DNA from: Planctomycetota bacterium | Lineage (GTDB): Bacteria > Planctomycetota > UBA8742 > UBA2392 | Assembly: GCA_020848275.1 (NCBI GenBank) | Contig: JADLAK010000022.1 | Span: 1-33,977, forward strand | Length of the DNA: 33,977 nt | Direction of reading: 5' to 3' | Shown: in pieces, positions 7,975 through 14,956 of the stretch | Layout of the letters: every line of letters starts with the position of its first letter | Position numbering within the stretch: position 1 is the stretch's first letter | Position numbers and translations under genes: made by a program | The notes under the pieces: generated by a model | The model's database searches: none | The model's input: only the letters and a program-made list of their open reading frames with translations | Told to the model about the DNA's origin: nothing

Positions 7975-8856
7975 TCACGCGCCCGGGGCCGGGGCTAAAC
8001 CGCCGGCGCGCATGAGTTCCATCGCCAGCGGCTCGACGGCGTCGGCGCTGTCCACTTCGATGATCGCCGCTGAAAGTTCGCGCACGGCGTGCGCCGCCGC
8101 GCGTCGGTATGCGGTGACCTCCTCGCGGTAGGCCGCCAACAGCTTGTCATCGATGCGCAACTTCTGGTTGTCATGGCATATCGGCTGCAGGCGCGTGAAG
8201 CCGTCGAGCGTCGGGTCGAGTTCCTCCCTGGCGCTGACGGCGATCACGAACGCGCGCACGCCGTGCCTCCGCGCTTGCCGCAGCAGGTTCAACACGCCGT
8301 CGTGGCGCTGCAGATCGCTGGCGATGATCAACACCGTGTCGCGACCGCGCGTTGCCAGCGCCTCCATCAGCGGCGCGCTGGGTTGTTGCGGCGACGGTGA
8401 CAACCCCAGCGCCGCGGCGGCTTCAATCAGCCGCGATTCGCTGTTGCCGCCCTCGAAAGATTGCAACTGCGGCGAGCCAAAACGCGCCAGCGCGACGCGT
8501 TCGGCGGTCGCCACGCCAATCACACCCATGGCCGCGAGCACGCGGCGCGCGGCGACGGCCTTGTTGTTTTCGCCGAAGTCGAGCGTTGGCGAGTCGTCGA
8601 GCGCCAGGATCAGACGCAACTGGCCGGGGGTTTCGAACAACTTGAGGAAGAGTTGGTCGAGGCGGCCATAGACGTTCCAGTCGACGCGGCGCAGGTCGTC
8701 GCCGTGGGTGTAGGGGCGGTGCGCACCGAACTCGAGACCCTGTCCGAGCTGGTGGCTGCGGCGCTCGCCGCGCAACGCGCCGCCGCGAACTTTCTCGGCG
8801 GCAAGGCGAAGCCTGCGGAGGCGGACTAATGTGGGTTCGTCGAGGAGTGGAGTCAT
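7975..8856 (-). CDS. DUF58 domain protein
   Basis: 293 residues with the DUF58 core GLEFGAHRPYTHGDDLRRVD (40-59) followed by WNVYGRLDQLFLKLFE, then a von Willebrand A-like fold starting LILALDDSPTLDFG (82-95) with a DxS-type metal site. DUF58 proteins usually sit beside a MoxR AAA ATPase and vWA/BatA membrane proteins, acting in chaperone or envelope functions. None of these partners is here; instead it follows the ccm genes. The start ATG is 5 bases after a hairpin (8862-8881) whose last strand contains the only purine-rich ribosome-binding-like stretch, so its translation may depend on that hairpin opening. Confidence 0.82.
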   Translation of the reverse strand: MTPLLDEPTLVRLRRLRLAAEKVRGGALRGERRSHQLGQGLEFGAHRPYTHGDDLRRVDWNVYGRLDQLFLKLFETPGQLRLILALDDSPTLDFGENNKAVAARRVLAAMGVIGVATAERVALARFGSPQLQSFEGGNSESRLIEAAAALGLSPSPQQPSAPLMEALATRGRDTVLIIASDLQRHDGVLNLLRQARRHGVRAFVIAVSAREELDPTLDGFTRLQPICHDNQKLRIDDKLLAAYREEVTAYRRAAAHAVRELSAAIIEVDSADAVEPLAMELMRAGGLAPAPGA

Positions 8857-8861
8857 AACAG

Positions 8862-8881
8862 CCCCGTCAGTGATGACGGGG
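8862..8881. repeat. Hairpin overlapping the DUF58 ribosome-binding region
   Basis: CCCCGTCAGTGATGACGGGG is an 8-bp perfect stem with a 4-base loop, and a second hairpin of the same family lies at 8897-8916. On the minus strand its distal strand, GACGGGG, is 5 bases before the DUF58 ATG. Confidence 0.6.
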
Positions 8882-8896
8882 TGCCTTTCAAAAGCT

Positions 8897-8916
8897 CCCC
8901 GCCATTACTGGCGGGG
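8897..8916 (-). terminator. Hairpin holding the ccmD-like stop codon; possible terminator
   Basis: CCCCGCCATTACTGGCGGGG has a 7-8 bp GC-rich stem. The stop codon of the ccmD-like gene (8905-8907) is in its loop. On the minus strand the stem is followed by AGCTTTTG, a weak T-run. The plus strand also has CTTTTC after it, but no plus gene ends here. It belongs to the same palindrome family as 8862-8881. Confidence 0.45.
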
Positions 8917-9285
8917 CTTTTCTTCGCGCATGGCTTTGAGCCGCGCGATTTCGGCCATGCGCTTGCGCGCCGACAGCGCCTGCAGCACGATGAACAGCGC
9001 GAGCACTGCCCAGACCGCGGCGTTGGACATCCACAGGTTATTGATCGAACTCGCGTAGGTGTCGCGTTCCTGCGCCAGGCGCGTCTCGAGTTCCTTGCGA
9101 TATCTGGCCTCGAGTTCAGCCTCGACGGCGCTTCGGATCGCGGGCGTTTCTTTCTCGCGGAATTCAACCATCAATGCGTCGCGCTGTTCCGGCGTCACGG
9201 GCGGCGGCGGCAAATTGGCGCCACGCGTGTCCGCGAACAGCGGGGCGGCGAGCATCAACATCAGGATAATCGTCAGGGCTCTCAT
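8905..9285 (-). CDS. CcmD-like membrane protein of the cytochrome c maturation cluster
   Basis: 126 residues: a signal peptide-like start (MRALTIILMLMLAAPLFA), a Glu/Arg-rich helical region (about 32-78), then one membrane segment and a charged tail (WMSNAAVWAVLALFIVLQAL, then SARKRMAEIARLKAMREE). The C-terminal part matches CcmD, a small single-span protein that helps release holo-CcmE from the CcmABC complex. Classical CcmD is only about 50-70 residues, so the signal peptide and periplasmic coil are extra. The ATG overlaps the ccmC stop (ATGA), which supports a shared role. Gene identity is inferred from position and the tail, not from a strong motif. Confidence 0.6.
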   Translation of the reverse strand: MRALTIILMLMLAAPLFADTRGANLPPPPVTPEQRDALMVEFREKETPAIRSAVEAELEARYRKELETRLAQERDTYASSINNLWMSNAAVWAVLALFIVLQALSARKRMAEIARLKAMREEKPRQ

Positions 9286-10034
9286 GCGGCGCGTTCAACC
9301 TCCAACGCATGGTTTACGTTTCGCCACATCAGGCGCACGAAAACAATCGCGACGAAAAGCGGAATGATGCCCCAGGTGGCCACGTTTTTCGTGACGGTGA
9401 TTTCGGGCGCGGTAAGCAGGTAGCTGAAACTCTTGGGGTGGCTGCCGCTGCCGATCTCGACCGCCCAGTGCACCAGCGGATACAGCGGGCTGGCCAAAAT
9501 GCCGTACACCGCCGTCAGGATGCCGCGTTTTTGGCCCGGCGGAAGCGCCGCGCGCAATGCGATCAGCGCCGCAAACGCGAGCCAGAGCACGAGCATCGTG
9601 GTCAGGCGCGGCTCCCAATTCCAGTACGTGCCCCATGAGTATTTCGCCCAGATCGCGCCCGTCAGCAGCGTCAGCGCGCCGGCGACCAGCCCGACTTCGG
9701 CTGCGGCTACGGTAAGATGGTCCCAGAACGGCTTGCGCATGAGCAGCCACATCACGCCGCCAAGCAGCATCAGGCCGCAACACACGGCGGTGGTGTAGGC
9801 GCTTGGCAGGTGCGTGAAGAAGATGCGGTAGCTCTCGTAGAGGTTGAAGGAGCTGACGCCGGGGTCGGGTGCTACGACAAACAGGCTGCCCGTGGAAATC
9901 TGCGTCGGGGCATAGCGGTAGGCGAGGTACATGCCGATCTGCGCGCCGATTAAACCCACGACCGCAAGCGCGAGCGCAATAATGAAGGAGCGGTTGGAGG
10001 TCGGGTTAGGTTGGGGCAAGACTATCTCACGCAA
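9282..10034 (-). CDS. ccmC: Haem exporter / CcmC family protein of cytochrome c maturation
   Basis: CcmC presents haem to the periplasmic chaperone CcmE in System I cytochrome c biogenesis. The 250-residue protein has six hydrophobic segments and the tryptophan-rich haem-handling motif WGTYWNWEPRLT (134-145), equivalent to WGTWWVWDARLT. The two conserved external histidines are H75 (FFTHLPSAY) and H189 (PLVHWAVE). Length and one-WWD layout fit CcmC better than the much longer CcmF. The reading frame has a stop shortly before the TTG at 10034, so the start is that TTG or another TTG 15 bases on. The gene ends in an ATGA overlap with the CcmD-like gene. A repeat element separates it from ccmB. 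Confidence 0.9.
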   Translation of the reverse strand: MREIVLPQPNPTSNRSFIIALALAVVGLIGAQIGMYLAYRYAPTQISTGSLFVVAPDPGVSSFNLYESYRIFFTHLPSAYTTAVCCGLMLLGGVMWLLMRKPFWDHLTVAAAEVGLVAGALTLLTGAIWAKYSWGTYWNWEPRLTTMLVLWLAFAALIALRAALPPGQKRGILTAVYGILASPLYPLVHWAVEIGSGSHPKSFSYLLTAPEITVTKNVATWGIIPLFVAIVFVRLMWRNVNHALEVERAA

Positions 10035-10058
10035 AGGCGTCTAAAAAGCCAACTACTT

Positions 10059-10144
10059 ATCCGCAGATGGCGCAGATTTCCGCAGATAAAAACAACAACC
10101 TAAACTTCACGGGCAATCTGCGTCCAGCTGCGTAATCTGCGGAT
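10059..10144. repeat. CGCAGAT iterated inverted element between ccmB and ccmC
   Basis: The arms are 10059-10087 and 10115-10144. On each arm the word CGCAGAT repeats with spacings of 9 and then 10 bases, so the two arms match in word and spacing although the filler bases differ. It lies inside what looks like the ccm operon, between the ccmB stop and the ccmC start. Confidence 0.8.
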
Positions 10145-10190
10145 TGCAGTTGCCTTGTTTTTTTGCGCTTCTTGGTGAGGCGGTTTTCTC

Positions 10191-10895
10191 CTATTCGCTT
10201 AGCTTGCCGTACAGCAGAAGTCCCAACGCAAGGAACATAGCCGCGCAGCAGCCCAGCAGCAACACGTACGGCTGCGCGCCTGCAAAGCCCAGCCCCGCGC
10301 CCAGCGCATCCCACGCGCCGATCGCGCCCGCGAGCACGGGAATCGTCAGCGGGATCAGGGCGACGGCGAGTAACGCCTCGCCGCCGCGAACTTCGCTGGT
10401 CGCGGTCGCAAGCAGCACGCCGGGCGCGAGAAACCCGATGTCCGCAAGCAGGATAATCGCGGGTATCAGCGGGTCGGCCAGCGCGTTGACGTCGAGCAAC
10501 AGCGCACCGAGCGCAAATATAATCACCTCGGTGACGATCAAAAAGGCCAGGGCCGAACACAGCCGCACGGTGTAGAGGACGGCCGGATCCACGGGCAGCA
10601 ACCGGAAGCTGGTGTTTAATCCGCGTTCGCGCTCGGCCAGGGCACTGCGATTCAAACCCACGACCGCGGCAAACAGCACGCAGACCCAGATCGCGGACAG
10701 CGCAAAGCGCTGGAACGTTTCGTTGTGCGGCAGCGCGCGCGAACCAAGCGCGAGCGCGATCACCGACGTTGCGGCGAACAGCCCCTGCGACGCAAGCAGC
10801 GACCGCGTGCGAAATTCAGTCCGGAACTCACGCGCGAGCAGCAGCGCCAACGCGCGTACTGAGGAAGGTGTTGCGGTTGCGGGTGTGTCTGCCAC
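10191..10895 (-). CDS. ccmB: CcmB, haem exporter membrane subunit
   Basis: 234 residues with six hydrophobic segments and the CcmB-type start LALLLAREFRTEFRTRSLL (16-34), a cytoplasmic amphipathic stretch that docks on the ATPase CcmA. The following AAVVGLNRSALAERERGLN (76-94) is also typical. CcmB with CcmA and CcmC drives release of haem-loaded CcmE. No ccmA is adjacent: upstream lies a repeat and then an unrelated regulator. The start is a GTG at 10895, a few bases from the end of a CACGAAT element, with no clear Shine-Dalgarno. Confidence 0.87.
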   Translation of the reverse strand: MADTPATATPSSVRALALLLAREFRTEFRTRSLLASQGLFAATSVIALALGSRALPHNETFQRFALSAIWVCVLFAAVVGLNRSALAERERGLNTSFRLLPVDPAVLYTVRLCSALAFLIVTEVIIFALGALLLDVNALADPLIPAIILLADIGFLAPGVLLATATSEVRGGEALLAVALIPLTIPVLAGAIGAWDALGAGLGFAGAQPYVLLLGCCAAMFLALGLLLYGKLSE

Positions 10896-10906
10896 AGGTC
10901 GGATTT

Positions 10907-10966
10907 AGCCACGAATCCCCACGAATGGACACGAATCATTCGTAAGAATTCGTGTTCATTCGTGCA
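10907..10966. repeat. CACGAAT iterated inverted element, copy 2
   Basis: CACGAAT occurs at 10910, 10920 and 10930, exactly every 10 bases. The second arm (10946-10966) reads GAATTCGTGTTCATTCGTGC. It shares word and period with the copy at 6495-6557, although it lies about 4.4 kb away between unrelated genes. Confidence 0.82.
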
Positions 10967-10972
10967 GGACAA

Positions 10973-12346
10973 CTATTCAGCCGCGTTGGGGTCGAGCAGG
11001 TTGTAAAGCTTGCGCTTTTCCCACAGGTTCTTGCGGCTGATGCCCAAAATCGCCGCAGCTTCCTCAATGCGGCCGTCGGTCACGCGCAGGATATTCTGGA
11101 TGTGAGCCTTCTCGGCGGCGGACACCACATCGCGCAACGTGCGGCGGTCGTCGCCCGGCGTCTTGGCCTCAGCGCCTTCGGGCAGCGCGACGGAATAATC
11201 GCGCAGGAAATGTTCCTTGCGCAATACGCCCGATGCTCCGCCAAGGGCGAGCGCGCGTTGCACGGAATGTTCAAGTTCGCGCACGTTGCCGGGCCAGCGA
11301 TAACCCGCGAGCGCAGCCATCGCTTCGGGCTCAATTTTCAGTTCGCGGCCAGGAGAGTAGCGTTTAATGAAATGCTCGACGAGCACGCCGATGTCGCCTT
11401 CGCGTTCGCGCAGCGGCGGCACGCGCAGGTCGATCACGTTGATGCGATAGAACAAGTCCTGGCGGAACTTGCCCTGGTCAACGAGCTTTTTCAGGTCCAC
11501 TTTGGTCGAGGCAATAACGCGGATGTTGCATTTGATCGGCTTGTCGCCGCCGAGGCGCTCGATTTCGCGTTCTTGAAGGACGCGCAGCAGCTTGGCCTGC
11601 GTGTCGATGGGCATGTCGTCGATATCGTCGAGGTAAATGGTGCCGTTGTTGGCCTGCTCAAACCGGCCGATGCGGCGGCCGGTCGCGCCCGTGAACGCGC
11701 CGGGTTCGTGGCCGAAGAGTTCGTCCTCGAGCAGGTTGACGTTGGCGATGTGGCAGCCGACTTTGATCAGCGGCCCGGCGGCACGCGGCGACAACTGGTG
11801 AATGGTCGTGGCGATGACTTCCTTGCCAGTGCCGTTTTCGCCGACGATCAGCACGCTGAAATCGCTTTCGGAAACCGTGCGGATGTCGTCGTACAGCCGC
11901 TTCATCTGCGGGCTGCTTCCAACCATCTTGTCGAGCTTAAACTCGGTCTTGACGGCCTCGACGAGCTGGTCGTACTTACGCTCCGTGACCTGGTTCTTGC
12001 CGTAGCCGTTGCAGAGCAGCACGACTTTTTCGTTGTTGAACGGCTTTTCTATAAAATCTTTTGCGCCGAGTTTCATCGCCTCGATGGCGCGCTCGGTGGT
12101 CGCGTTGCCGGTGATCATCATGACGATGATGTCGGGGTAGCGCTCGCGGGCAAAACGCAGCAGGCTCATGCCGTCGACCTTGGGCATGACGATGTCGGTG
12201 ATGAGGCAGTCGTAGCGTTCCTTGGCCAGCGCCTGCAGTGCCTTCTCGCCGTCATCGACAGCGGTGACGTGGTGGCCGGCATCCTCGAGGTCTTCGCAGA
12301 GGGTGATGCGGATGCCGCGTTCGTCGTCAGCGAGAAGGATTTTCAT
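10973..12346 (-). CDS. NtrC-type sigma-54-dependent response regulator
   Basis: 457 residues in three parts. Receiver domain 1-118: acidic pair D7/D8, phosphorylation site D51 (LITDIVMP), T79 and K101. AAA+ domain about 140-365: Walker A GENGTGKE (169-176) and the sigma-54 contact loop GAFTGA (216-221). Fis-type helix-turn-helix at the C-terminus: AAAILGISRKNLWEKRKLY. It should activate RpoN promoters after phosphorylation. Walker B reads IYLDDID (237-243) where most relatives have LFLDEIG, so the usual Glu is Asp. No histidine kinase is in the window. It lies downstream of oppABC on the same strand, but a 7-bp-period repeat fills the gap and abuts the ATG, leaving no visible Shine-Dalgarno. 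Confidence 0.93.
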   Translation of the reverse strand: MKILLADDERGIRITLCEDLEDAGHHVTAVDDGEKALQALAKERYDCLITDIVMPKVDGMSLLRFARERYPDIIVMMITGNATTERAIEAMKLGAKDFIEKPFNNEKVVLLCNGYGKNQVTERKYDQLVEAVKTEFKLDKMVGSSPQMKRLYDDIRTVSESDFSVLIVGENGTGKEVIATTIHQLSPRAAGPLIKVGCHIANVNLLEDELFGHEPGAFTGATGRRIGRFEQANNGTIYLDDIDDMPIDTQAKLLRVLQEREIERLGGDKPIKCNIRVIASTKVDLKKLVDQGKFRQDLFYRINVIDLRVPPLREREGDIGVLVEHFIKRYSPGRELKIEPEAMAALAGYRWPGNVRELEHSVQRALALGGASGVLRKEHFLRDYSVALPEGAEAKTPGDDRRTLRDVVSAAEKAHIQNILRVTDGRIEEAAAILGISRKNLWEKRKLYNLLDPNAAE

Positions 12347-12347
12347 G

Positions 12348-12456
12348 ATGGTGAATGGTGGCTAGTGGATGGTGTATAGTAAATAGCAATCAGGGTTGAG
12401 GATGACCCGCCGGGGCACGCTTCTAACCACTATCCACTAATCACTGCCCACTATCT
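12348..12456. repeat. ATGGTGA/ATAGTGG iterated inverted element (7-bp period)
   Basis: The left arm 12348-12386 is six 7-base units (ATGGTGA, ATGGTGG, CTAGTGG, ATGGTGT, ATAGTAA, ATAG). The right arm 12425-12456, read on the other strand, has four more (ATAGTGG, GCAGTGA, TTAGTGG, ATAGTGG). The left arm touches the response-regulator start codon, and the right arm contains the stop codon of oppC. Confidence 0.82.
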
Positions 12457-14946
12457 GCCGCGCAGTTTCGGGTTGAAGGCTTCGCGCAGGCCTTCGCCCA
12501 GCAGGTTGAAGGAGAGCACGGTTACCAGAATCGCCAGCGCGGGAATCAGCATCAGCCAACCCGCGTCATTGATGTAGGAGCGGCCTTCGCTCAAGATCGA
12601 TCCCCACGTGGGCTGATCGGCCGTAGCACCCAGGCCAAGGAACGAGAGCGTGCTTTCCAGCAGGATCGCGCTGGCAACACCCAGCGTCGCACTCACCAGC
12701 ACCGGCGAAATAGCGTTGGGCACGAGGTGGCGCCAGATGATACGTATGTCGGACACGCCAAGGGCGCGCGCGGCCTGGATGAAATCCTGTTCGCGCAGCG
12801 ACAAAATCTCGGCGCGAACAAAGCGCGTGGTGCCCATCCAGCCGGTTAAACCCAGCACCGCCATCACGATGTAAACGTCGCGAGAGAACAACGCCAGGAT
12901 CGCGATGATCAGGATCAGCGTCGGGATAGTCATCATGACTTCGGTAAAGCGCATCACCATGTCGTCCACGGTAAGCGTGGGCACAAACACTTTGCGCAGG
13001 ATGCTCTTACTTTCGCCCACGGCACGCTGGGCCGCACCGGCAAGCAACAGCACCGATACCAACATCAGCAAACCCAGCATCACCGGCGTCATGAAGTGGC
13101 GCAGCTTGGCGTAGATCGGGTAACGTTCCCAGCCGCTGAGCAGCTCGGCCTTCAGCAGGCCCTCGCGCGAATTGCGGGTCTGCGTTGAGTATGTCGTGTG
13201 GTACTCCGAACGCATGGCGGCGCGGCGCTCGAGCATCGCGTTGCTGCCCTGCAACAAGGCGACCTCGCCGCGCACGGGTTTATCCTGGGCATTGGACAGG
13301 TTCAGCCACGCATGAGACCGGAGCAAAAGGGCCGGGTCATTCTCCTCCACGGCTTTGACGAGCGCGCGGGCTTCCTCGCGCTCCTTCATCATCGGGCTCC
13401 AGTCAGCCTGCGCCTCGGCTTCGGCCAGCAGGCGCCCTAACGCGCCCGCGCGGCCCATCGCTGCCTTGATGCGGTCTTTGTCCGCGGGATCGGTCGAGCC
13501 GGCCAGCCCCTTGGCGAAGTCTTCCTCGAATTTCTTTTCAAGCTCGCGGTCGCGGCGCACAAGCATCGTCGTCCCAAGACCCGCTTGCGCAACCTTCAAG
13601 CGCGCTTCGCGCAGCGCCGCCAGGCGCGCCACCGTGTCCGTCGAAACCAGCACCCGCGCCTTTTCGAGCTCGGCAACCGCCTCGTCCATTGCCTTGTCGA
13701 CCTCGGACAGGCGCTGCTTGATCTCTTCCTCCGTCGCTTCAAGCATGCGGCGGCGTTTTTCAGCTCCCGCCAGCAAGGCCGCGGCCGGCGCGTCGCGTCC
13801 CTTGGACTTCATCAGTTCGCCACGTTCTTTTTCCTCGCCGCAAAGGCGCAGGGCGACGTCGCGGTCGCTGCGGTATTTGGTGAGCTTGAACCGCTGGTGC
13901 TCGAACTCAAGGCGCGCGTAGGCGACCTCCAGCGCATAGTGGCGGGCAAGGCGCTCTGCTTCGCCAATCGCACCGGCCTCTTTGTTTTCAATCTTCTTGA
14001 CCTCGGTGCCAAGATCGCGCGTCTCGATCAGGGCCTGGTAAGCCTGTTCCTCGGCGCGCGAGGATTGCACCAGCAGCCGGCCTTCGGGCGTCGAACGCTC
14101 AACAGAATCGACGTAGAACTGCACGCCGCCGGTCACGAGCAAGACGCCCAGCACAAAAACCACGGCGCGATACTCGCGTCCGATTACCGCCGCAAATAAC
14201 TGCAGCACAAGGCACACCAGTGCCACGGTCACCAGCGGCACAACGAGGGCAGGCGCGTCCACAGCGCGGGCGACCAGCGCCGCAAGGCCGCAAAGGACCA
14301 TCAGCAAAAACGGCAGGCCAACACGCGAGCGGCCGAAGAAGCCGGCAATGCCGCCAAGCGAAATGCCGATCAGCACCGAAATGCCCACGACCAGCAGGCC
14401 GACGGTGAGCGAAATCGTGGTGCCTGCCCAGAGGCGGGCGAATACATCGCGCCCCAGGTGGTCGGTGCCGAGCCAGTAGGCGCGCGCGCCGTCGGCGCTG
14501 AGGCCTTCCTTGCGGCGCTCGCGGATGTCGTCGTCGGACAACTTGCGGATTTCTGACTCCGGCGCGCCGCTGAGGCGCATATTTTCGGCGTAGACGCCCT
14601 GGATGAACTCGGGCTTGTCTTCCGCAAAGCCGCCGAAGATTCCGCCGGCGAGCGTCTGGAGGTAGGGACGCTCCAGCTTGTCTTTTAACTCGGTCTTGAG
14701 CGGGTCGACGATCGAGCGCGGGTTGCGCGACATGCGAACGCGGTCGCCGAGTTCCTGCGTCTGCCGGATAACTTCGGACTCTTCGGGCGTCGGCGGCTTG
14801 CCGGTGAAGATTTCACCTGCCAGCGCGATTAGCACCAGCAGCGAAATCATCACCAGTGAGACCACGGCGGGCTTGTTGCGGAAAAACAGCCGCAACGCGT
14901 CGCGTGTGGGTGAAGACCTCCGGGTATTTGTAGCCGGTTCAGCCAT
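12451..14946 (-). CDS. oppC: OppC-type ABC permease split by a long extra domain
   Basis: Membrane subunit of a peptide/nickel-type ABC importer. It is 831 residues against about 300 for the family. The permease core appears in two pieces: residues 13-205 (TM1, periplasmic loop, LGTDHLGRDVFARLWAGTTI at 159-178, TM2 to GGIAGFFG) and 655-831 (MMTIPTLILIIAILALF, ATPase-docking EAA loop AARALGVSDIRIIWRHLVPN at 725-744, ESTLSFLGLG at 764-773). Between them lie about 450 residues: three hydrophobic segments (about 211-229, 233-255, 260-277), a charged helical/coiled-coil stretch (about 295-600) and one more hydrophobic segment (618-639). The even number of extra spans keeps the core topology and puts the coil outside the membrane (inference). 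No frameshift is needed. Confidence 0.88.
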   Translation of the reverse strand: MAEPATNTRRSSPTRDALRLFFRNKPAVVSLVMISLLVLIALAGEIFTGKPPTPEESEVIRQTQELGDRVRMSRNPRSIVDPLKTELKDKLERPYLQTLAGGIFGGFAEDKPEFIQGVYAENMRLSGAPESEIRKLSDDDIRERRKEGLSADGARAYWLGTDHLGRDVFARLWAGTTISLTVGLLVVGISVLIGISLGGIAGFFGRSRVGLPFLLMVLCGLAALVARAVDAPALVVPLVTVALVCLVLQLFAAVIGREYRAVVFVLGVLLVTGGVQFYVDSVERSTPEGRLLVQSSRAEEQAYQALIETRDLGTEVKKIENKEAGAIGEAERLARHYALEVAYARLEFEHQRFKLTKYRSDRDVALRLCGEEKERGELMKSKGRDAPAAALLAGAEKRRRMLEATEEEIKQRLSEVDKAMDEAVAELEKARVLVSTDTVARLAALREARLKVAQAGLGTTMLVRRDRELEKKFEEDFAKGLAGSTDPADKDRIKAAMGRAGALGRLLAEAEAQADWSPMMKEREEARALVKAVEENDPALLLRSHAWLNLSNAQDKPVRGEVALLQGSNAMLERRAAMRSEYHTTYSTQTRNSREGLLKAELLSGWERYPIYAKLRHFMTPVMLGLLMLVSVLLLAGAAQRAVGESKSILRKVFVPTLTVDDMVMRFTEVMMTIPTLILIIAILALFSRDVYIVMAVLGLTGWMGTTRFVRAEILSLREQDFIQAARALGVSDIRIIWRHLVPNAISPVLVSATLGVASAILLESTLSFLGLGATADQPTWGSILSEGRSYINDAGWLMLIPALAILVTVLSFNLLGEGLREAFNPKLRGR

Positions 14947-14956
14947 CTGGGGTCCG

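Noticed and set aside
9282..10034. CcmF or CcsA instead of CcmC
   Set aside because: The protein is only 250 residues with six segments and two external histidines, which fits CcmC; CcmF is over 600 residues.
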